A DNA stretch of 64,000 nt from DASRWI01 sp035654655 (lineage in GTDB: Bacteria > Bacteroidota > Ignavibacteria > Ignavibacteriales > Ignavibacteriaceae), in NCBI GenBank assembly GCA_035654655.1, contig DASRWI010000030.1, positions 62,001-126,000 on the forward strand, in the 5' to 3' direction. The notes beneath the pieces are model-generated. The model was given only the letters and a program-made list of their open reading frames with translations. It did not search any database and was not told the origin of the DNA. Both the position numbers and the translations under genes were made by a program. This document shows, piece by piece, positions 44,738 to 54,784 of the stretch (within the stretch, counting starts at the first letter, position 1; each line of letters begins with the position of its first letter).

Positions 44738-45598
44738 ATGATACTATTTTCCATAAAAGAAGCTCTAAAATCCATAAAAAGGAATAAGTTATCCTTTATT
44801 CTTTCACTTATAACTTCAACAGTTTCGTTGATATTAATCTCCGCATCATTATCAATAATTCTTTTTAGTCAGGAATTTAAAACTAAATTAACTGACCAAT
44901 TAGTTGTAAATGTCTTTCTTAAAAGCAGTATCAATGATTTAGAAAAGAATAATATTGAAAAAAGCCTCAATGAATTGAGCTGTATTAAATCAATTAAGTT
45001 TATTGATAAGAACCAAGCCTTAAATATTTTTATAAAAGAAACAGGAGATGATTTTAGGAAAATATTAGATTATAATCCTTTGCCTGAATCTTATAGCATC
45101 AAGTTCGATGAAAATTGTTATGATAAAGATTCACTTTCTGCAATTATTAAAAATATTAAGAATAATGAAGGGGTAGATGATGTTGTTTATGAAGCCAATT
45201 TAACTAATTCAGTTATAACAACTCTGAATAGTGTAAGAAAATATGTTTATACTATTACAATCATTTTGCTGATTATTTCAATTTATATTGTCTATAGTAC
45301 ATTAAAAATAATTATAAACAGCAGACAGGAAGAACTGGAGATAATGAAACTTGTTGGGGCAAAAATTCATACTCTTAAAATTCCCATATTGTTAAATGCC
45401 CTTATAATAGGTATACTTTCTTTAATGTTTAGCTTTGGTATATTTTATTTAATAGAGCGATATTTAGTCCTTACTGCACTTACTGAACTAATTATAAAAA
45501 ATTATTTTATATATATAGCTGCATTAATTATAGCGGGACCAATATTAAATATATCTGTAAGTATTTTTGCACTCAAAAATATCAAGCTCAAACTTTGA
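44738..45598 (+). CDS. ftsX: Cell-division protein FtsX
   Basis: 286 residues with the FtsX layout: N-terminal helix (residues 20-45), a periplasmic domain of about 120 residues with VNVFLKSSINDLEKNNIEKSL and IKFIDKNQALNIF, then three C-terminal helices. The cytoplasmic turn NSRQEELEIMKLVGAK is the conserved contact to the ATPase FtsE. ftsE is not adjacent here. It would regulate cell-wall hydrolases at division. It is the last gene of the recR run. Confidence 0.9.
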   Translation: MILFSIKEALKSIKRNKLSFILSLITSTVSLILISASLSIILFSQEFKTKLTDQLVVNVFLKSSINDLEKNNIEKSLNELSCIKSIKFIDKNQALNIFIKETGDDFRKILDYNPLPESYSIKFDENCYDKDSLSAIIKNIKNNEGVDDVVYEANLTNSVITTLNSVRKYVYTITIILLIISIYIVYSTLKIIINSRQEELEIMKLVGAKIHTLKIPILLNALIIGILSLMFSFGIFYLIERYLVLTALTELIIKNYFIYIAALIIAGPILNISVSIFALKNIKLKL

Positions 45599-45655
45599 AC
45601 TGGTTTCTTATTTTTTTAACTTTATTTACACGAAAAATTTAATTAAAGCTTTAAA

Positions 45656-46162
45656 ATGAAATATATTTTCGCAGTAATTTTACTGTTCACTCTACATCAA
45701 AATCTTTTCTCACAAACTGAAAATCTGCAAGTTGGCTCAAATAATCCTTATAGAGGACAAGGTGGGTTTTACGATTACTCTGAACCTGAAGCTATTAATA
45801 TAAAAGTTGCAATTTGGGGTTTCGTTAAATTTCCGGGGAAATACATCATTCCTGAAAACAGTTCAATAAATGACCTTATCTCTTTTGCTGGTGGACCTAC
45901 CGAAGATGCAAAACTTAAAGAAATGTCTGTCTATAGAATTGGAAAAGATTCAGTAGCCTCTTTAGAAAATTTGAATTATGATGAGTTGCTTTGGAATAAA
46001 GAAAATGTTAAGGCACCTATAAACTCTAAAATACAACCTGGTGATATTTTATTAGTACCAGGAGATCAGAGATTATATTTTAGAGATTATTTATCACTTA
46101 CTTTATCCGTAGTTTCAACTTTAATTTCACTATCAATTTTAATTTTAAATATAGCAAATTAG
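45656..46162 (+). CDS. Short SLBB-domain polysaccharide export protein (locus 2)
   Basis: 168 residues. A signal peptide ends near NLFSQ, followed by one SLBB-type domain (KVAIWGFVKFPGKYIIPENSSIND, LISFAGGPTEDAKL) and the closing QPGDILLVPGDQ, and a C-terminal hydrophobic helix (LSLTLSVVSTLISLSILIL). The N-terminal poly-export domain is missing, so it is a shortened Wza relative like the one in locus 1. It opens EPS locus 2. Confidence 0.82.
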   Translation: MKYIFAVILLFTLHQNLFSQTENLQVGSNNPYRGQGGFYDYSEPEAINIKVAIWGFVKFPGKYIIPENSSINDLISFAGGPTEDAKLKEMSVYRIGKDSVASLENLNYDELLWNKENVKAPINSKIQPGDILLVPGDQRLYFRDYLSLTLSVVSTLISLSILILNIAN

Positions 46163-46174
46163 TATAAGGTCAAG

Positions 46175-48424
46175 ATGAACGATTTCAATACCAATAATAA
46201 TGGGAGTACCCCTCAGGAACAAGTTTCTTTTAAAGATTATTTAAATTTAATTAGAAACAATTTTGTACCTATTTGTATAATTATACTTGCAAGTTTAACG
46301 GTATCCATTATTTATGCTGTTAATGCAAAAAATATATACAAATCTACAACTTCAATAAAGATTAATAAACCGAAAGGAAATATCCTTGAAGCTCCATTAA
46401 TGCCGGAATTTCAGGATTTTGGAAGTGATAGATTTATTGCAAATGAAATTGAAATATTAAAAAGCTATAATATCAGAGAAAAAGTTGCTGATGCTGTAAT
46501 TGATACATTCAAAAATTCTACAAATAAAAATAAGTTTTATTTAGTTTTAGATAAAAGCAAATTTGGTGGAAAAGATAAAATAGTTAAAAAAGAAGATTTT
46601 ATAAAAGCGGCTGCAACCTTTGCAACAATAGAACAAAAGAGGGGACTTGATATAGTAGAAATTTCTGTTGAATCACCATCTCCTTATGAAGCAGCATTGA
46701 TTGCAAATTGTTTTGCTCAAGAATATAAGAATTTAAATTTAGAGATAAATAGAAATCAACTCACAGTTGTTAAACAATTTTTGAAAGAGCAAAAAGAAGA
46801 AAAACAACAACAATTAAATTCTGCAGAAGAAATTTTAAGAAGTTTCCAGGAAAAAGGTGGCATTATTGCTTTAGATGCACAATCTACTAATTTAATTGAA
46901 CAATTATCAAATTTTGAAGCTCAGAAAAATGCTGTTCAAATTGAATTATCTGCTTCTACTAAAGTCTTAAATCAGTATAGAGAAGAATTAGAAAAACAAA
47001 ATCCAAGATTAGCTGATTATCTAACTCAATTATCTTCTGAAGTCTACATTAAAGCATTACAAGAACAAATTTCAAAATTTGAAATTACCAGAGATATAGC
47101 TGCTATTAACAAAAATAACAGCAGCAATGATGCTTTAATTAAGGATTATAACAACAAGATTTCTGATTTAAATAAAAAATTAAATGATAAACTTAAAGAA
47201 GTAAAAGCTGGGATTTTTGCCAGTAGCCCTGAAGAAGTAAAGTTATTATCTCAAAAAATTATTGAAGAAGAAGTTAAAAATAATTCTCTAAGAATATCCT
47301 TAAAAGAATTAGAAGGTATAGTAAAGAATTATGATAAAGATTTTAATGAATTACCTAAAACAACTATTGAATTAGCAAGATTCCAGAGGAATAGGGAATC
47401 ATTAGAAAAACTTTATGTTCTTGTTGAAGAAAAATATCAAGAAGCCTTAATCAACGAGCAATCTCAGCCAGGTAATGTACTTATTATTGACGATGCGAGA
47501 ATGCCTGTAAATCCTTCAAAACCAAATAGGATGTTAATAGTTTTAATTGGTTTTGTCCTTGGAACGGGAATGGCAGTTGGATATGTTGTAGTCAGGAATT
47601 ATTTTGATAATACTGTAAAAACACCCGAAGATATTAAGAAGAAGAATATAAATGTATTGGCATGGATTCCTCAGATAGAAGGTGTAACCAATGACAATAA
47701 AGAATTAGAGTTTATTGTTTCTAAAAAACCTGATTCTATTCCAAGTGAGGCATTTAGAGCTTTGAGGACAAGAGTACAGTTTGCAAAACTTGATGGAGAT
47801 GAGACAAAAACTATATTAGTAACTTCCTCATCTGCGCAAGAAGGAAAAACTACAATCTGCGTGAATTTAGCTGCAAGTTTTGCCCAATCAAATAAAAGAA
47901 CTTTAATTATTGATTGTGACTTAAGAAAACCGAGAGTTCATAATGTTTTTGGAGAAGTTAGAACTCCAGGTTTGGTTGATTATTTATTTGGACAAGCCGG
48001 TTTGAATGAAATAATTCGGGCATCCATTATGGAAAATTTATTTTTCATACCTGCCGGAACTATTCCTCCAAATCCTTCAGAGCTGTTAGAATCGAAGAAA
48101 ATGAAAGAATTTATGGACCAAATAAAAGATCAATTCGAAATAATTTTGTTGGATTCTCCTCCAATTATTGCAGTTACTGATTCTGAAATTATTTCAAGAA
48201 GAGTTGATACAACTTTACTTGTTGTATCATCTGAAACTACTGAAATGGAAATAATGGAAAAATCAGTAGAAATTCTGAAAAGAAGTGATTCTTTTATAGG
48301 GACAGTGTTAAATAATTTTAGCTATAAAATGGGTTATGGTTCTTATTATAAATACTATTATTATTATTCAAAACCTAATAGCGAAGACCACAAAACAAAA
48401 CATAAATCAAAATCATTGTCATAA
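46175..48424 (+). CDS. Wzc-like chain-length determinant and tyrosine kinase (locus 2)
   Basis: 749 residues. The Wzz domain lies between helices near 30-50 and 450-472, with long coiled-coil (VVKQFLKEQKEEKQQQLNSA). The BY-kinase domain has Walker A SSSAQEGKTTICVNLA, Walker A' LIIDCDLRKPRVH and Walker B ILLDSPPII. The tail is Tyr-rich (YGSYYKYYYYYSK), consistent with autophosphorylation. It differs from the locus 1 kinase in Walker A and tail type, so the two are old paralogues. Confidence 0.92.
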   Translation: MNDFNTNNNGSTPQEQVSFKDYLNLIRNNFVPICIIILASLTVSIIYAVNAKNIYKSTTSIKINKPKGNILEAPLMPEFQDFGSDRFIANEIEILKSYNIREKVADAVIDTFKNSTNKNKFYLVLDKSKFGGKDKIVKKEDFIKAAATFATIEQKRGLDIVEISVESPSPYEAALIANCFAQEYKNLNLEINRNQLTVVKQFLKEQKEEKQQQLNSAEEILRSFQEKGGIIALDAQSTNLIEQLSNFEAQKNAVQIELSASTKVLNQYREELEKQNPRLADYLTQLSSEVYIKALQEQISKFEITRDIAAINKNNSSNDALIKDYNNKISDLNKKLNDKLKEVKAGIFASSPEEVKLLSQKIIEEEVKNNSLRISLKELEGIVKNYDKDFNELPKTTIELARFQRNRESLEKLYVLVEEKYQEALINEQSQPGNVLIIDDARMPVNPSKPNRMLIVLIGFVLGTGMAVGYVVVRNYFDNTVKTPEDIKKKNINVLAWIPQIEGVTNDNKELEFIVSKKPDSIPSEAFRALRTRVQFAKLDGDETKTILVTSSSAQEGKTTICVNLAASFAQSNKRTLIIDCDLRKPRVHNVFGEVRTPGLVDYLFGQAGLNEIIRASIMENLFFIPAGTIPPNPSELLESKKMKEFMDQIKDQFEIILLDSPPIIAVTDSEIISRRVDTTLLVVSSETTEMEIMEKSVEILKRSDSFIGTVLNNFSYKMGYGSYYKYYYYYSKPNSEDHKTKHKSKSLS

Positions 48425-48434
48425 TAATTAAAAG

Positions 48435-50036
48435 ATGATAAAATCTTATATCAAATATTTTTTATTCTTAATAATTCTTTTGTTCAGCAAAAATGTATTT
48501 GCTCAAATTCCTGATTATAAAGAAAGAAGTTATTCTGTATTTTCTGATAGTAATGATACAGAAAATGAAAAGTTATTATTAATGGAGGCCACAGAAGGAA
48601 GTATTGATCCTGAAGCTTATCTAATGGGACCGGGAGATAAGATATTTATCTCAATTTTAGGTATTCAGGATATTAGCAGTACCTTATTGGTAAATCAGGA
48701 AGGTATCTTGTATATTCCTAAGGTGGGTTCAGTTGATTTAAATAATCTCAATTTAAAAACAGCTAAAGAAAAAATAAAAAATAAGATATTTCAATATTAT
48801 AAAGATGTTGAGGTTTCTGTCTCGTTAGCTGACTTTAGAAAAATAAAAGTTTCATTAATAGGACAAGTTAAAAAACCAGCAAGTTATACTCTTACAGCCA
48901 ATGCCAGATTACTTGATCTCATATCTTTATCAAATGGTTTTCTAAAGGAAGCAAATTATCGTAATATTAAGGTTGTCAACAATAATGATAATACCAAATA
49001 TTATGACATAGTAAAATATCTAAGATACGCTGATAAAAACAATAATCCTTTCTTGCATGAAGGTGATGTTGTAATTGTAGATAAAGTAGATTTAATGGTT
49101 TCAATATCAGGTGAAGTAAAGTTCCCGGGTTCATATGAATTTATTGAAAATGAAAAAGTTATTGATTTTATAAATTTATCAGGTGGACTATTATCCAAAG
49201 CGAAAAAAGATACTATCGAGGTTGTAAGCTTTGAACCAGATGGTAAAAATCAAATCAGTCATTATTATTCTTTAGATGAATTAACAAACAACAATATTAT
49301 TTTGAAAAAGCAAGATCAGGTAATTATTAGAAAATATCCTGATTATCTTGAAGATAAATTTGTCTACATAGAGGGTTTTGTAAAATATCCTGGTTATTAT
49401 AAAATTGTTGAAGATAAAACAACATTGACTCAGATAATTAAAGAATCAGGTGGTTTAAGAGAAGCTGCTTCTTTATTTGATGCATCTTTAACAAGGAACA
49501 TAGGTTCCATTACTGTTGATCCTGAATTTGAGAGATTAAAGACCATTCCTCGAGCAGATATGTCTGATGATGAATATGACTACTTTAAAGCTAAATCAAG
49601 ACAGCGCAAAGGGAAAGTCGTAATTGATTTTGTTGATGTATTTGAGAAAAATAATGTTAGAGAAGATATTACATTAAAAAAAGGTGATGTAATTTTTATT
49701 CCTGAAAAGAAGGATTATATCATAATGCTTGGACAGGTTATTAAGCCAGGTAATATAGTGTATGATAAAAATCTCAACTATCGTGAATATATAAATTTAG
49801 CCGGTGGTTATGGTTGGAGAGCTTTAGATAATCAAGTTAGAATAATTCGAGCTAATACAGGTGAATGGGTTGAAGCTGATGAAGATATAATATTACAACC
49901 AGGTGATGCTATTTGGGTTCCTGAAGATCCACCTGGAAAATCTTTCTGGGAACTTTTTACTACTTCATTATCTGTTTTAGGTCAAGTAGCATCTGTTGTT
50001 GCTGCAATTGTTGCAGTTATAATAGTATCGAGGTAA
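48435..50036 (+). CDS. Multi-SLBB Wza-like polysaccharide export protein
   Basis: 533 residues. Signal peptide ends near NVFAQ. The poly-export domain is YLMGPGDKIFISILG...GILYIPKVGSVDL. Four SLBB-type repeats follow: VSLIGQVKKPASYTL, VSISGEVKFPGSYEF, VYIEGFVKYPGYYKI and IIMLGQVIKPGNIVY. A C-terminal hydrophobic helix ends in VIIVSR. The larger number of SLBB repeats suggests that it spans most of the periplasm toward an outer-membrane pore. Lies between the Wzc-like and Wzz-like genes. Confidence 0.9.
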   Translation: MIKSYIKYFLFLIILLFSKNVFAQIPDYKERSYSVFSDSNDTENEKLLLMEATEGSIDPEAYLMGPGDKIFISILGIQDISSTLLVNQEGILYIPKVGSVDLNNLNLKTAKEKIKNKIFQYYKDVEVSVSLADFRKIKVSLIGQVKKPASYTLTANARLLDLISLSNGFLKEANYRNIKVVNNNDNTKYYDIVKYLRYADKNNNPFLHEGDVVIVDKVDLMVSISGEVKFPGSYEFIENEKVIDFINLSGGLLSKAKKDTIEVVSFEPDGKNQISHYYSLDELTNNNIILKKQDQVIIRKYPDYLEDKFVYIEGFVKYPGYYKIVEDKTTLTQIIKESGGLREAASLFDASLTRNIGSITVDPEFERLKTIPRADMSDDEYDYFKAKSRQRKGKVVIDFVDVFEKNNVREDITLKKGDVIFIPEKKDYIIMLGQVIKPGNIVYDKNLNYREYINLAGGYGWRALDNQVRIIRANTGEWVEADEDIILQPGDAIWVPEDPPGKSFWELFTTSLSVLGQVASVVAAIVAVIIVSR

Positions 50037-50039
50037 AAA

Positions 50040-51203
50040 TTGTCATATCATGAACTTTTAAATATTATTATAAATAATGGTAAAAGATTTGCAAAAATTA
50101 CTTTTCTTTCCATTATAATTATTTATCTTTTTCTTACCTTCTTTTATCCGCTTACTTACAATTCGACTGTCTCTATCTTACCTCCCGAAGGTAAAAAGGG
50201 CTTAGGGTTAGGGAATTTATTAGCTGGACAAGAGGATCTCTCCGGATTGTTGGATGGAGCTTCAAATGCAAGTTCTCAATTATATATGGAAATTCTTAAA
50301 AGCCGAAATGCTGCACTTTATGTTGTTAAAAAACATAATCTAAAAAAATATTTTAATACAAGCACCGATTTTGCTGCTGCTCAAAGATTAAGTAATAGAT
50401 TAAATTTAAATCTAACTAAAGAAGGTATAATTACCATTAGTGTGGAAGTTAATTCTTCTTTTATGCCATTGGTTTTTGACAATTTAGATTCTTTGAAGAA
50501 ATTTTCTGCGGCTTTATCTAACTCATATGTTGAAGCATTGGATTTAATTAATAGAGAAAAAATTTCTTCTAAAGCAAAAAGAGCCAGAGAATATATAGAA
50601 AAAGAATTGTTAAACACTAAGGGTCACCTTGATTCAGTTGAAACTCTTCTTTCGAGTTTTCAGAAAACAAATAAAACAGTTTCATTACCTGAACAGATAA
50701 AAGCTTCCATTGAATCAGCTGCTCAGTTAAAAACCGAAATTGTTAAAGCTGAAATCGATCTCAACACTGCTCAAAATAATTTAAAGGAAGGTAACCCTGC
50801 TCTTCAAGGTATTAGAGATAAACTTCAGACTTTAAAAAATGAATATAATAAATTCAACATGGGTAATGAGGATTATCTTTTAACTTTTAAAGATGTGCCT
50901 GATATAGGTAAGCAACTAGCCTCTTTAATGCGTGAAGTAAAAGTGCAAAATGAATTATATGTTTTATTACAACAGCAATATTATAAAGAAAAAATTCAGG
51001 AAAATAGAGATATTCCTACAATTGAAGTTTTGGATGAAGCAATTCCTCCTTTAAGTCCTTCATCACCAAGAACAGTTTTTTCTTCTATTCTTGGTGGTCT
51101 TTTTGTACTGTTTGTTCTTATTTCAGTTCAATTGATAAATGAAAAAAAATCTATATTAACTCGATTCAATTATTCAAGAAATAAGAAGGTCAGCAATGTA
51201 TAA
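50040..51203 (+). CDS. Wzz-like chain-length determinant protein
   Basis: 387 residues with two membrane helices (about 20-38 and 352-372) and a periplasmic coiled-coil between, including GHLDSVETLLSSFQKTNK and PPLSPSSPRTVFSS before the second helix. No kinase domain. The start is TTG, supported by GAGG 6 bases upstream; the next in-frame ATG would delete the first helix. It overlaps the UDP-xylose synthase by 8 bases. It gives locus 2 a second chain-length protein beside the Wzc-like kinase. Confidence 0.87.
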   Translation: MSYHELLNIIINNGKRFAKITFLSIIIIYLFLTFFYPLTYNSTVSILPPEGKKGLGLGNLLAGQEDLSGLLDGASNASSQLYMEILKSRNAALYVVKKHNLKKYFNTSTDFAAAQRLSNRLNLNLTKEGIITISVEVNSSFMPLVFDNLDSLKKFSAALSNSYVEALDLINREKISSKAKRAREYIEKELLNTKGHLDSVETLLSSFQKTNKTVSLPEQIKASIESAAQLKTEIVKAEIDLNTAQNNLKEGNPALQGIRDKLQTLKNEYNKFNMGNEDYLLTFKDVPDIGKQLASLMREVKVQNELYVLLQQQYYKEKIQENRDIPTIEVLDEAIPPLSPSSPRTVFSSILGGLFVLFVLISVQLINEKKSILTRFNYSRNKKVSNV

Positions 51204-52137
51204 ACCAACTGCAGTTGTAACTGGGGGAGCCGGGTTCCTGGGTTCACATCTTTGCGAAAGACTATTAAAAGAAAATTTTAATGTTATTTGCGTTGATAAT
51301 CTTGTTACCGGTAATATAAATAACTTTGCACATTTGGCTGGGAATGAAAATTTTTCATTTATAAAGCATGATGTTACTAATTATATATTTATTCCTGGGC
51401 GAGTTGATTATATACTTCATTTCGCTTCTCCTGCAAGCCCCATTGATTATTTACAACTCCCAATACAAACTTTAAAAGTTGGTTCATTAGGAACTCACAA
51501 AGTTTTGGGTTTAGCCAAGGAGAAAAAGGCAAGATTTTTGTTGGCATCAACATCTGAAATTTATGGTGATCCAGTTGTTCATCCACAGAGTGAAGATTAT
51601 TGGGGTAATGTAAATCCAATTGGTCCAAGAGGTGTTTATGATGAAGCAAAACGATTTTCTGAAGCAATGACAATGGCTTATCATAGGTACCACGGAGTGG
51701 ATACAAGGATAGTTAGAATTTTTAATACTTATGGTCCAAGAATGAGATTAAATGATGGCAGAGCTTTACCTGCTTTTGTCGGTCAGGCTTTAAAAGGGGA
51801 TGACATTACAGTATTTGGTGATGGTTCACAAACCCGAAGCTTTTGCTATGTTAGCGATCTTGTTGACGGAATTTTTAGGCTACTAATGTCTAATGAGACC
51901 AATCCAGTTAATATTGGTAACCCTGATGAAATTACTATAAAAGAGTTTGCTGAAGAAATAATAAAAATTACCAATACATCATCAAAAATTATTTATGTTG
52001 ATTTACCCGAAGATGATCCAAAGGTTAGACAACCGAATATTACCAAAGCAAGAAACGTACTTGGATGGGAGCCTAAAGTAAATAGGAGTGAAGGCTTAAA
52101 AATTACCATAGATTACTTTAAGAACATTGTAAAATAA
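51196..52137 (+). CDS. UDP-glucuronate decarboxylase (UDP-xylose synthase)
   Basis: 313 residues, extended short-chain dehydrogenase. NAD-binding VTGGAGFLGSHLCERLL, substrate segment FASPASPIDYLQLPIQTLKVG, catalytic Tyr/Lys in GPRGVYDEAKRFSEA, and RIVRIFNTYGPRM match UXS enzymes, which convert UDP-glucuronate to UDP-xylose. This implies xylose or a derived sugar in EPS 2, with UDP-glucuronate made elsewhere. Confidence 0.92.
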   Translation: MYKPTAVVTGGAGFLGSHLCERLLKENFNVICVDNLVTGNINNFAHLAGNENFSFIKHDVTNYIFIPGRVDYILHFASPASPIDYLQLPIQTLKVGSLGTHKVLGLAKEKKARFLLASTSEIYGDPVVHPQSEDYWGNVNPIGPRGVYDEAKRFSEAMTMAYHRYHGVDTRIVRIFNTYGPRMRLNDGRALPAFVGQALKGDDITVFGDGSQTRSFCYVSDLVDGIFRLLMSNETNPVNIGNPDEITIKEFAEEIIKITNTSSKIIYVDLPEDDPKVRQPNITKARNVLGWEPKVNRSEGLKITIDYFKNIVK

Positions 52138-52142
52138 TCTTA

Positions 52143-53684
52143 ATGTCAAAAAAACTTACTTCAACCATTGCTGGTGCTTCTCTTTTTTTGGCACTCATAG
52201 GTGTTTTTTCGCGAGGTATTGGCTTAATAAGGGAAGTAGTTTATGCCGGTAGTTTTGGTTTTCAAAAAAACTTTGACATTTTTTTAATCGGCAGCATAAT
52301 ACCTATGACAATAATAGGTGTTATGTTTTATATAGCTCAAAATTATTACATCCCTTTAATCTTAAAATTAAAAGATGAAGAAAATAAGAATATTATTATT
52401 CTAAATAATTTTATTTTTTTTATTTTAATAAATATAGCAATTGCTTTTGTCTTATTTTTAAGTGCTGATATTATACTAAATTTCTATATACAGAATTTAA
52501 AACAGAACGATATTAAAATTGCAAAAGATATTTTTAATCTTCATTTAATTAGTATACCATTCGCAGCAGGCTCTTCCTTTATTACTTCTTACCTTTATAC
52601 AGAGTTTGAATATAAAATTCCTGCAGCTTCACAAATCATCTTTAATCTTGCAATAATTGGAATGATTGCTTTTTTCAATAAATCTATGGGTATTTATTCA
52701 ATACCAATTGGATTTTTAATAGGTCAAACTATTCAACTATCAATCTTGTATTTTTTTGCCAAAGACTTTATTAATTTCAAAAAGATAGGTAATGTAAGAT
52801 TATTTAAGCTAAATCTGGCTTTTAACAGTTCAATAATTTTTATAATTCTTATAGAAACCTTAGGTCAAATCTATTTTATTGTTGATAGATATTTCTATAA
52901 AGTTATTAGAGAGGGAGGAGTAGCAGCTTTAAATTATAGCTTCATGATATCACAGCTTCCTATAATAATATTTACTACAGCTTTAGCTACTGCAATATTC
53001 CCTAAATTCTCTTCAAATATTGCCAATGAAAATACTGATAATATAAAGAAGAATGTTAATGATAGTATATTGTTAAATATTTTTGTTTTTATACCAATAA
53101 CATTCGTTTTTTATTTTTATGGTGATATTATTATCAGTATATTATTAGAAAGAGGACAATTTACCAGTGCTAATTCTGCAATGACATTCAGTGTTTTAAA
53201 GTATTATTCAATAGGTTTGTTTTTTTATGGTTCTTATGGGATTTTGAATAAATTATTTTATAGCTATGGGTTAGCAAAGAAGATATTCTTTGTAACTCTT
53301 GCAGCATTAGCTGTAAAGTTAATTGGAAGTTATATCCTGGTTAAGTTTATGAGGGAAGAAGGACTTGCATTAAGCACCTCATTAAGTTACATATTTTTCT
53401 TTATAAGCTCCATATTTTTAACCAATAAAATTCTGAATGTTAAACTAAAAGATTCCTCCATATTATTGAAAAAATTTATTTTCCAGTTCCTACTCGCTGT
53501 TTCTATTTGTTTGACTTTAAACTTTGTAAATTTCCCTGATATGATTTACTTTAAAATAGTTAAGATGATTATTTTCTTATTCTCCTACTATTTAAGTCTT
53601 TATTTTCTAAAGGAAGATTCAGTCTATTATATTATGGACTTACTTTTTCATGTAAGGAAAAATATACTTCGTTTTAAGAATTAA
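52143..53684 (+). CDS. MurJ/MviN-type lipid-linked oligosaccharide flippase
   Basis: 513 residues with about 14 hydrophobic helices and the family start LIGVFSRGIGLIREVVYAGSFG. MurJ proper flips lipid II, but relatives in EPS loci act as flippase for repeat units; that is the likely role here. It is different from the locus 1 flippase, which belongs to another MATE-like branch. Tightly packed after the UDP-xylose synthase (5 bases). Confidence 0.85.
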   Translation: MSKKLTSTIAGASLFLALIGVFSRGIGLIREVVYAGSFGFQKNFDIFLIGSIIPMTIIGVMFYIAQNYYIPLILKLKDEENKNIIILNNFIFFILINIAIAFVLFLSADIILNFYIQNLKQNDIKIAKDIFNLHLISIPFAAGSSFITSYLYTEFEYKIPAASQIIFNLAIIGMIAFFNKSMGIYSIPIGFLIGQTIQLSILYFFAKDFINFKKIGNVRLFKLNLAFNSSIIFIILIETLGQIYFIVDRYFYKVIREGGVAALNYSFMISQLPIIIFTTALATAIFPKFSSNIANENTDNIKKNVNDSILLNIFVFIPITFVFYFYGDIIISILLERGQFTSANSAMTFSVLKYYSIGLFFYGSYGILNKLFYSYGLAKKIFFVTLAALAVKLIGSYILVKFMREEGLALSTSLSYIFFFISSIFLTNKILNVKLKDSSILLKKFIFQFLLAVSICLTLNFVNFPDMIYFKIVKMIIFLFSYYLSLYFLKEDSVYYIMDLLFHVRKNILRFKN

Positions 53685-53701
53685 CTATTTATATTTTGTA
53701 A

Positions 53702-54784
53702 ATGAACAGCAATATTATCAAAATATCAAAAATATTAACTTATCTTCCTTTGCTTATCAGTTTCAAGATTAAAAATGCTTTTTCAAAAAAGAGTGAAAAT
53801 AATGAAGTATTAGTTATTGCCTTAAGTAAAATTGGTGATACAATTTTTCTATCATTTGCAATATCCCTTTTGTATAAAATTTATGGAGAAAGGTTAACGA
53901 TTTTTTGCTATAAACATTCAGAGACTTTACTTAAAGAACAATTACCTAATTTGAGATTTTTATCAATTGAAGTTAAAGATGTTATAAAAGGTAGATTTAT
54001 AAATAAAAATGTTCTTAAACAAATAAATAATTCAAATCCCGGCAAAATATACGATTTAACAGGGAGTATCATTGCAGCATCTATATTGTACTATAGTAAA
54101 GCAAAAGATATAATTGGATTTAATGAAAAGTATTTTAGTTATTTATATACAAAATTTTGCAAATTAGATAATACACCACATCTGATTGATATGTATCTGA
54201 AACCTGTACTAAAAGAATTTCCTGATATTAAAAGTATTAAAGAATTTAGAATAAATTTTAATCCAAATGATAGAATATTGATATTTCCTTTTGGTGGATG
54301 GGCAGCTAAAGAATGGAATATTGAAAAGTATATTCTTTTGCAAAAAGAACTTAGTAAAAATTATGAATGTAAGTTTATAATGGAAAAGAATTCATATAAT
54401 TCTATCTTTGACATTAAAAATGTAATACTTACAAATAATATTGAAGAATTATTAAATGAATTAAAAAGATGTTCTTTGATGATATCAAATGATTCAGGTC
54501 CATTATATATTGCTAATATGTTAGGCATACCTACATTTACAATTTACGGACCTACTAATCCTAGTTACAGTTTGCCATTCGGACTTTATCATAGATTTAT
54601 TCAGTCAAATGTTCACTGCATACCAAAAGGAAATAATCAATATTGTTACACTGACGCGGGCAGAAATGGATGTAAAAAATTTATATGTATGGAAGAATTA
54701 TACTACGAACAAGTATATAATAAAGTTTTAGATTTCACTGAATACCTTAAAATAAATAATAAAAATGAAGTAGTTGTTCAATGA
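53702..54784 (+). CDS. Family 9-type glycosyltransferase (heptosyltransferase-like)
   Basis: 360 residues. LVIALSKIGDTIFLSFAISLLYKI is the GT9 start (normally GDxxLxxP), and ILIFPFGGWAAKEWNIEKY with MISNDSGPLYIANMLGIPTFTIYG is the C-terminal donor-binding pair. A Cys-rich tail (CIPKGNNQYCY...GCKKFICMEEL) also fits the family. It adds a sugar to a lipid-linked or lipopolysaccharide acceptor. It overlaps the polymerase gene by 4 bases. Confidence 0.87.
   Translation: MNSNIIKISKILTYLPLLISFKIKNAFSKKSENNEVLVIALSKIGDTIFLSFAISLLYKIYGERLTIFCYKHSETLLKEQLPNLRFLSIEVKDVIKGRFINKNVLKQINNSNPGKIYDLTGSIIAASILYYSKAKDIIGFNEKYFSYLYTKFCKLDNTPHLIDMYLKPVLKEFPDIKSIKEFRINFNPNDRILIFPFGGWAAKEWNIEKYILLQKELSKNYECKFIMEKNSYNSIFDIKNVILTNNIEELLNELKRCSLMISNDSGPLYIANMLGIPTFTIYGPTNPSYSLPFGLYHRFIQSNVHCIPKGNNQYCYTDAGRNGCKKFICMEELYYEQVYNKVLDFTEYLKINNKNEVVVQ

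Noticed and set aside
52182..52200. TTTGGCAC resembling a sigma-54 -24 element
   Set aside because: It lies inside the flippase coding region with no matching -12 element at the right distance.
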